A stretch of 64,000 nt of DNA from Paraescarpia echinospica. Its lineage: Eukaryota; Annelida; Polychaeta; Sabellida; Siboglinidae. The stretch spans positions 46,368,029 to 46,432,028 of the forward strand of contig CM034531.1 of the NCBI GenBank assembly GCA_020002185.1, read 5' to 3'. Below, piece by piece: positions 59,378-64,000 of this stretch; within the stretch, counting starts at the first letter, position 1; the number at the start of each line of letters is the position of its first letter. Under the pieces are notes generated by a model, which did not search any database, was not told the origin of the DNA, and saw only the letters and a program-made list of their open reading frames with translations. Both the position numbers and the translations under genes were made by a program.

Positions 59378-60046
59378 TCAAACGTATACGCCGGGTTCGC
59401 TCGCCTTCTTCGACACGACCCGCACATCACGGACAGTATACGTGTCCAGTATGCCACCCCACACGACCTTGTGCACGGTCAGCTCCAAGACTGTGCCAAC
59501 CAGGCTCGCCACAAAGCTACTGCGCAGCTGGTCGGGCAACAGGCCTGACACATGATCGGCATTGTAATCGCCGATCGACGAAATCGCTTCGTCGAACAGG
59601 GTGATCCAAAAGCTGGCCTCAGTGTCTGCGTCCTTTTCGTCTTCCACCAAGACGCGCACCGAAAAATACGTCTTCGCCTTTGCCTGCACACCTTGTACAG
59701 CGCACACCCGACCACCGCTTTCAAGGCCTCTCACTTTGCGCTTGCAAACGCCACAGCCGATGTACGTGCATTTACTTTTCCAAGCCACGCCAACGATTGT
59801 TACGGGCGTAACAATCTTATACGTGCCATCGCAGGCTAGCACGAACTCTTTCAACGATACCTCGGACGTTAGCGCGTCCGCACTCACCACGGCCTCGAAA
59901 GTAGGCGCCGCGTCGGCAGTCGGAAGCGCCTTCGCGCTGGCCTCCGAGGCAGGTTTCCTTTTGCCACCAGACGCCACCGTTGGCCCCTCCCTTAGCTTGC
60001 TGCCCTTCTTTGGCGGCGCCTCTCCGTGAGCGGTCGGCGGTGACAT
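59378..60046 (-). CDS. RPA1-like single-stranded-DNA-binding protein (OB fold)
   Basis: 222 aa from ATG 60046 (MSPPTAHGEAPPKKGS), chosen because a TATA box lies about 90 bp upstream; a longer frame to 60196 is available but has no support. A Lys/Ala-rich leader is followed by VSLKEFVLACDGTYKIVTPV and a segment TYIGCGVCKRKVRGL with a CxxC knuckle, then YFSVRVLVEDE...FWITLFDEAISSI. This order (zinc knuckle inside an OB fold, then the W.T.F...A pattern) is that of the C-terminal DNA-binding domain of replication protein A large subunit. The second knuckle is degenerate (CAVQGV). Likely role: protecting single strands during element replication. Family assignment is inference from motifs. Confidence 0.6.
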   Translation of the reverse strand: MSPPTAHGEAPPKKGSKLREGPTVASGGKRKPASEASAKALPTADAAPTFEAVVSADALTSEVSLKEFVLACDGTYKIVTPVTIVGVAWKSKCTYIGCGVCKRKVRGLESGGRVCAVQGVQAKAKTYFSVRVLVEDEKDADTEASFWITLFDEAISSIGDYNADHVSGLLPDQLRSSFVASLVGTVLELTVHKVVWGGILDTYTVRDVRVVSKKASEPGVYV

Positions 60047-60129
60047 GATCAACAACGCTATGCAACAAACAAAGTTACTGCAACGGTAACAACACCACAG
60101 CGACGATACATAGACGTTCTCCGCCCAGC

Positions 60130-60142
60130 CCCCTATATAAGC
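60130..60142 (-). promoter_or_regulatory. TATA box of the RPA-like gene
   Basis: Minus strand CTTATATAGGGGG at 60142-60130, about 90 bp upstream of ATG 60046, just outside the GC-rich 'cgcgggccgcacgcggccc' stretch. Confidence 0.6.
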
Positions 60143-60389
60143 GCTTTGCACGCGGGCCGCACGCGGCCCCCGTGAGCGAGCGCACGCGCGCCACAAAGCA
60201 ACCGAATTTTACAAGGTTACTAAAACTGAAAAAAATCTCTCGGTCAGCCTAGTGCACTAACAGAACGCCTCTTTTATTTCCTAATATAAATTTACCATAA
60301 GATTCTCTAGAACCCACTGACTATTATAGGCCGCTTAGTTTGCTCACATTTCACCTTTAACGGTCGTTTTAAACACTTACAAACAGTTA

Positions 60390-60470
60390 CATAAGCGCGC
60401 TATATAAACAGTGACGTCAACCCCTTATGTAAGGATACGGCGTACGTGTCTAGGCCGCTACACGTTACCG
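60390..60470 (+). promoter_or_regulatory. Early-type promoter with TATA box, CRE and flanking inverted repeat
   Basis: TTACATAAG (about 60389) and CTTATGTAAG (about 60425) form an inverted pair around CTATATAAAC (60403-60412) and a perfect CRE TGACGTCA (60413-60420). TTACATAA resembles C/EBP-PAR bZIP sites. ATG of the downstream spliced gene is at 60515. With the minus-strand TATA at 60136 this defines a divergent control region of about 270 bp. Confidence 0.65.
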
Positions 60471-60514
60471 CGCGCAAAACAGCGGCGCAACAACTGCGCA
60501 ATTCATTTCTCACT

Positions 60515-61950
60515 ATGGAGCCGACCGACCAAGTTCACAATTATGCGGCCAATTCTCAACAACCACAAAACAGGTACGTTTTGCTAACTCAACTAACACT
60601 GACTTTCCTCACTCACATTACTGCTTTCTTTTATAACGTTCACTAACTAACTAACTATTTTTTTACAGCGAGCTACCTCCCCAAAACGCCGGGATTGGGG
60701 CTGCACCGACGACTCCCCAAGTCGCCGGGAATACGCCTCCCCAAGCCGCCGGGAATAGTGCTGTTCCGCCACCTATGCGTCTACCCCCACCCCAACGCCC
60801 CGGCGAAAGGTACGTTTAACGATACTAACTAAATAACGCTTCTCCTTTACAGACCGCTTTTTTAAATTTACCTTTATTTGCAGACGCCTATTACGGACTT
60901 TTGATAAAGCCTATAGCTCCTTTTCCGTACGCCCCACTATTTACAAACGCCCCGCTACAGACTTAATGCTTTTTTTACAGGCCCCCACCTAAAAAGAGAC
61001 GCGCCGTTACTTTAATACTTTTTTCATACTTGCAGACGAAACATCGCCGGATTCGATACACTGCATATAGGGCGCGGGCAAACCCTTGCGCGCCCCTCAC
61101 ACCGAAATGGCTTCATTAATAGATCTAGAATAAATTTGAGCCCAGGCGATCTGATTATGATTGATAGAAGACCACGCGCCGATAGGCCTGGGGCCACATT
61201 GTACCTTGGACGTCGCCGACCACGTCACACTACCGACCCTTAACACTTTTTCCTTCTCCCACAGATATCGCCTATTGATTGTGGCGCCCGAACTAGTCAA
61301 TCGGCTCCTTATGGAACAAACCCTTGCCAACCACACTCATCGGAATGGACACCCGGCAGGACGAACCCCGCGCGCCAGTAATCGCCACCCCGACGATAAT
61401 TGAACTTTTCCTTCCCCACAGCAGACACCTCTTCGTGATCGCCCCTGAACTAACGCATCGAAGATACGCCATCGGACGGGGCGTTGTGGTACACTTCGTT
61501 GAGCCTACCCCTCGCCCAATCAGCTTCGCGTCGTCACCACACCGCCGCCCACTCTTAGTCGTCGAGCCACAACAACAACAACAACAACAATACGACACAG
61601 AAAACTTCGACAGCGACGGACAACAACAACTCGACACAGAAAACTTCGACAGCGACGGATACAGTGGCACCGACGATTTACTATTTCTAGCTGCAGACAA
61701 CCCCCAACCAGAAAAGGACGAAACTTTCACGCAACCCTTCTCATTTGCTTCCATATTTCCACGTCCTCAAGTTCTCCCCTCATTTGCGCCACCCATCCCA
61801 GCCCATCTTTCCGTTCATTTAAGCTACCCTCCACAGCCACCCGGCCGCCACGGATTTGGGCCACCCCCACCCGACCATGACCCCTTTCCAAGTTACCCTG
61901 CACGACCACCCGGCCGCCACGGATTTGGCCCCCCCACCACCCGACCATGA
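60515..61950 (+). CDS. Spliced regulatory-type gene with alternative 3' exons
   Basis: Exon 1 60515-60573 (MEPTDQVHNYAANSQQPQN), donor CAG|GTACGT. Exon 2 60669-60809 (Pro/Ala-rich PPQNAG, PQVAGN, PQAAGN repeats), donor AAAG|GTACGT. Five acceptors downstream, with exon starts at 60894, 60981, 61036, 61265 and 61422, all keep an open frame with exon 2. The one at 60981 adds a PPPKKRRAV nuclear-localisation-like sequence. The one at 61422 gives the longest product, with poly-Gln, two copies of DTENFDSDG, an acidic-hydrophobic GTDDLLFLAADN segment and a Pro/His/Phe-rich tail with two GRHGFGPP repeats. It looks like a nuclear regulator with activation-domain features. Family not recognised. Confidence 0.55.
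61265..61325 (+). repeat. Duplicated exon module IVAPELxxR
   Basis: The exon starts at 61265 and 61422 encode RLLIVAPELVNRLL and HLFVIAPELTHRRY, both preceded by CCTTC(T)CCCACAG. 'aaacccttgc...c.caccgaaatgg' at about 61080 and 'aaacccttgcc...catcggaatgg' at about 61318 are also paired. The alternative exons arose by tandem duplication. Confidence 0.6.
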
Positions 61951-61975
61951 CCCCTTTCCGTCGCCTCCGTCTTCA

Positions 61976-62010
61976 TAATAAATTCACCGTTCATCTGTAT
62001 ACCAATAAAA
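61976..62010 (+). terminator. Polyadenylation signals of the spliced gene
   Basis: AATAAA at about 61976-61981 and again at about 62005-62010, some 30-60 bp after the last stop codon. Confidence 0.65.
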
Positions 62011-62505
62011 TTTATTTCTCACCGTTTATTGCTGTTTCTGTGTTTCGTTTCGTATAAAGCTCACCACCAGCATTCCAACTCATACACGAATAACACCATG
62101 CCTATATTCCACCTATTCGTCGTTGCAACACCAAACACCAGCGGTCTCCAAAGCCACAAGCTTAATACACGCGCACAAGCCAATCTGACAGCTCCGGCCT
62201 CCAGCTGCTATAACGATATTGCAACGCCGATGCACGCGTATCAGCTGTTACCAAACATCAGCTGTAACGCAGCCAGCACTGACAGCCAATACACCAATCC
62301 ACAGCGGTTCCAGCGCCACAACCTTAATACAAGCGCCTATACTGCGCTACGCGAAATAAACATTTATCCGGCCTTCCGACAAACAACGCACATAAACTCC
62401 AACAGCCTGACATACGAAACCCCCATTCACCAGTGAGTCGTGAAAACCAGGCCACTCGATTGCCCTCCTGATCTCCAGCGCGCCGGGCGTAATCTAATCC
62501 GGCCG
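62011..62505. other. Non-coding right-end region with diffuse repeats
   Basis: Contains two related segments (about 62135-62190 and 62285-62335) sharing 'acaccaa.c..cagcggt.ccaa/gcgccaca' and 'cttaatac..gcgc'. The plus-strand ORF 62029-62436 is Asn/Thr/Ser-rich without motif and is probably a by-product. Confidence 0.5.
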
Positions 62506-62553
62506 ATTAACCCCGATGATCCCCAGGCCCGCCACCGCACCGCGTTACAGGCT

Positions 62554-62583
62554 AGAAGCTTCTAGAAGGTTCTAGAACCTTCC
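62554..62583. promoter_or_regulatory. Perfect six-unit heat-shock element
   Basis: GAA at 62555, 62565, 62575 and TTC at 62560, 62570, 62580: six contiguous alternating nGAAn pentamers without mismatch, the consensus HSF1 site. It is flanked by imperfect direct repeats ATTAACC(C/T)CG(A/C)TGATCCCCAGG at 62506 and 62597. It lies about 130 bp inside the right terminal repeat. Confidence 0.8.
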
Positions 62584-62712
62584 CGTGCGTCATGATATTA
62601 ACCTCGCTGATCCCCAGGGACGCCACTTCACTCTAAAACCTTTCCCACCTCCCCCGTACACCTAATTAATACTAATTAGTCGATATTTACTATTTTTAGT
62701 TATTGCTACCGT

Positions 62713-63010
62713 TCTCCTCCAATAATTGCACTACTCACTTATTACTAATTAGTCCTTAATTAATTACCCTAATTTTTACCTAATTAGTACCTGATTAGTC
62801 ACTAGAGGTCGACAATCACCCTACTTATTTCCCTTATTAGTGCCTGATTAGTTACTAGAGGGCGACACCCTCTTTCTAAGGAAACCCATCAATCACTTTG
62901 ACGTTTACTAAAACATTAGTGCTAAAAAACGTAGGAATTCTACTTATAAAAAACGCAAAAGCCTTTGATCTGGGGTCATGACCGGGGACGGAGACGACTG
63001 TATCACTACT
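62713..63010 (-). repeat. Polinton right terminal inverted repeat
   Basis: 298 bp, inverse of 45616-45914. The terminal sequence read inward is AGTAGTGATACAGTCG, the expected AG start of Polintons. Confidence 0.95.
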
Positions 63011-63016
63011 ATCGGC

Positions 63017-64000
63017 TCTTCTGTGTGACAATATTATAATTAACCAACTATTTGAAGAGGTAATATTCGAATCTTAGTTTAGGCTTTGTCTACGACTCCG
63101 TACAGTCAGTTCTTCAGCATATTGCTCTGATATACATTTAGATACTTCCTCGGTATTAACTCTGTTCGAGAGTCATTTCCATTTATTTTGTAAGGGGCCA
63201 TGTATTGGCTCCATAAAGCAGAGCAATTTCGACAGTGACCCTGAAGATTGATAATGTGAGGGATTTTTCTATTTTTGATCTTCAATACATTATCTAGCTT
63301 GTTACGTGTTCGCCAGACTAGGCAAGCCCTGAAGAACTTTGCCTGGAATCCATTGCGTAACGAGGGACCTAGTTGCCGGAAGTCGCCTACTTCCTCTAGT
63401 AGGGCCAACTTCACCATTAGCAATCTGTTATTTTACTCATCTTTTATACTGATGATGGTCTTATTCACATAAATAGCCAGTCCAACAACTCATGCATTGT
63501 TGTCGACATTTTCCAGTAATCCATGTGCGTACATGATGCTGTAATTAATCAGGACTACATCGTCCGCAAAATATTAGATAACATGCGACCAAAATATCCG
63601 CTGGAGGTGTTGAATATGTTAAGAAGCCACGAAGTCGTTGCGTGGTAGTAAGCGTTTGTTAAAAAGGCGGCTAAGTAGAACGAGGGACTTAACGCAGTTA
63701 TGTTAACAACGACTTGTGTAGTAGTCTTGTTTGTTAAGGCAAAGTTTTGACCGAATTGTTACTTGCCGGATAAAAGCATGGAAATTGGATCATATATGTC
63801 ACATTTCACGGCTCCACGTCAGATTATGTGTCCTTGACCTTGAATTCCAGGTTCAAATGTTACTGAACGTGAACTATATCTTTTTCAATACCACCACTGT
63901 TTTGTATATGTGTACGAATGTGTGTGTATAATTATGTATGTATGCATGTACGTGGGCAGGTATGTATATATATAGCCTAGAATGTCAAGGTCAATTTTTT
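63017..64000 (-). pseudogene. Host flank with a reverse-transcriptase relic
   Basis: On the minus strand about 63570-63110, a segment with ADDVVLIN (RT active-site box) is followed by broken frames and the open stretch MLMVKLALLEEVGDFRQLG with FFRACLVWRTRNKLD, the pattern downstream of the catalytic box in non-LTR elements. Stops and frameshifts separate the parts. The last 400 bp hold nothing recognised. Confidence 0.4.

Larger units (their letters stand above)
45610..63016. mobile_element. Full-length Polinton/Maverick (adintovirus-like) element with target duplication
   Basis: The element occupies 45616-63010 (17,395 bp) and is flanked by ATCGGC at 45610-45615 and 63011-63016, the 6-bp duplication typical of Polintons. 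Terminal inverted repeats are about 300 bp. It carries the diagnostic gene set: chromodomain DDE integrase, FtsK/HerA-type packaging ATPase, penton-type minor capsid, double-jelly-roll major capsid, adenain-type protease, and protein-primed-type DNA polymerase B with exonuclease. The coding part is GC-rich against an AT-rich host. The polymerase, both capsid genes and the protease contain stops or frameshifts, so it is a defective integrated copy. Confidence 0.96.

Overview
The window is eukaryotic. Genes have introns with GT-AG junctions, there are minisatellites, a 1,000-base assembly gap (14228-15227) and many transposons. The AT-rich background, the invertebrate-type transposon mix and a split NUFIP1 gene suggest a marine invertebrate. 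A mollusc is my guess, at low confidence.

1-17.5 kb: the 3' part of a NUFIP1-like gene (C2H2 zinc-finger RNA-binding factor, box C/D snoRNP assembly) on the plus strand. Ten exons join in perfect phase from 552 to the stop at 17367-17369. Its introns hold a hAT element with near-perfect 8-bp target duplications (5877-6905), a piggyBac-like element with TTAA flanks (11048-12532), a CAGC/GCTG-ended element, and three minisatellites (49, 60 and 42 bp units) that lie close to exons.

17.5-36.5 kb: intergenic DNA with dispersed repeats and a tRNA-derived sequence. Then comes an 8.5-kb near-perfect palindrome (22556-31082). It is flanked by the 6-bp duplication AATGTT and both ends begin AGTAGTAGG. 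Its arms are built from tandem arrays, one of which resembles the 5' half of a tRNA. A decayed non-LTR retrotransposon (about 32.05-36.53 kb) follows.

36.5-45.6 kb: a THAP-domain DNA transposon relic with long inverted ends, plus two small MITE-like elements.

45.6-63.0 kb: a full-length Polinton/Maverick (adintovirus-like) element, 17,395 bp, with about 300-bp terminal inverted repeats and the 6-bp duplication ATCGGC. Plus-strand late block: packaging ATPase, two small conserved proteins, chromodomain integrase, membrane protein, penton-type minor capsid, a basic protein, major capsid and cysteine protease. Minus strand: protein-primed-type DNA polymerase B, two unrecognised proteins and an RPA-like single-strand-DNA-binding protein. 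A divergent promoter then drives a plus-strand spliced gene with several phase-compatible alternative 3' exons. Polymerase, both capsid genes and protease carry stops or frameshifts; integrase and ATPase are open. The copy is therefore an integrated relic, probably not autonomous.

Most unusual: the giant palindrome with Polinton-type ends, the alternative-splicing cassette and divergent promoter of the Polinton, its RPA-like gene, and a perfect six-unit heat-shock element just inside its right terminal repeat.
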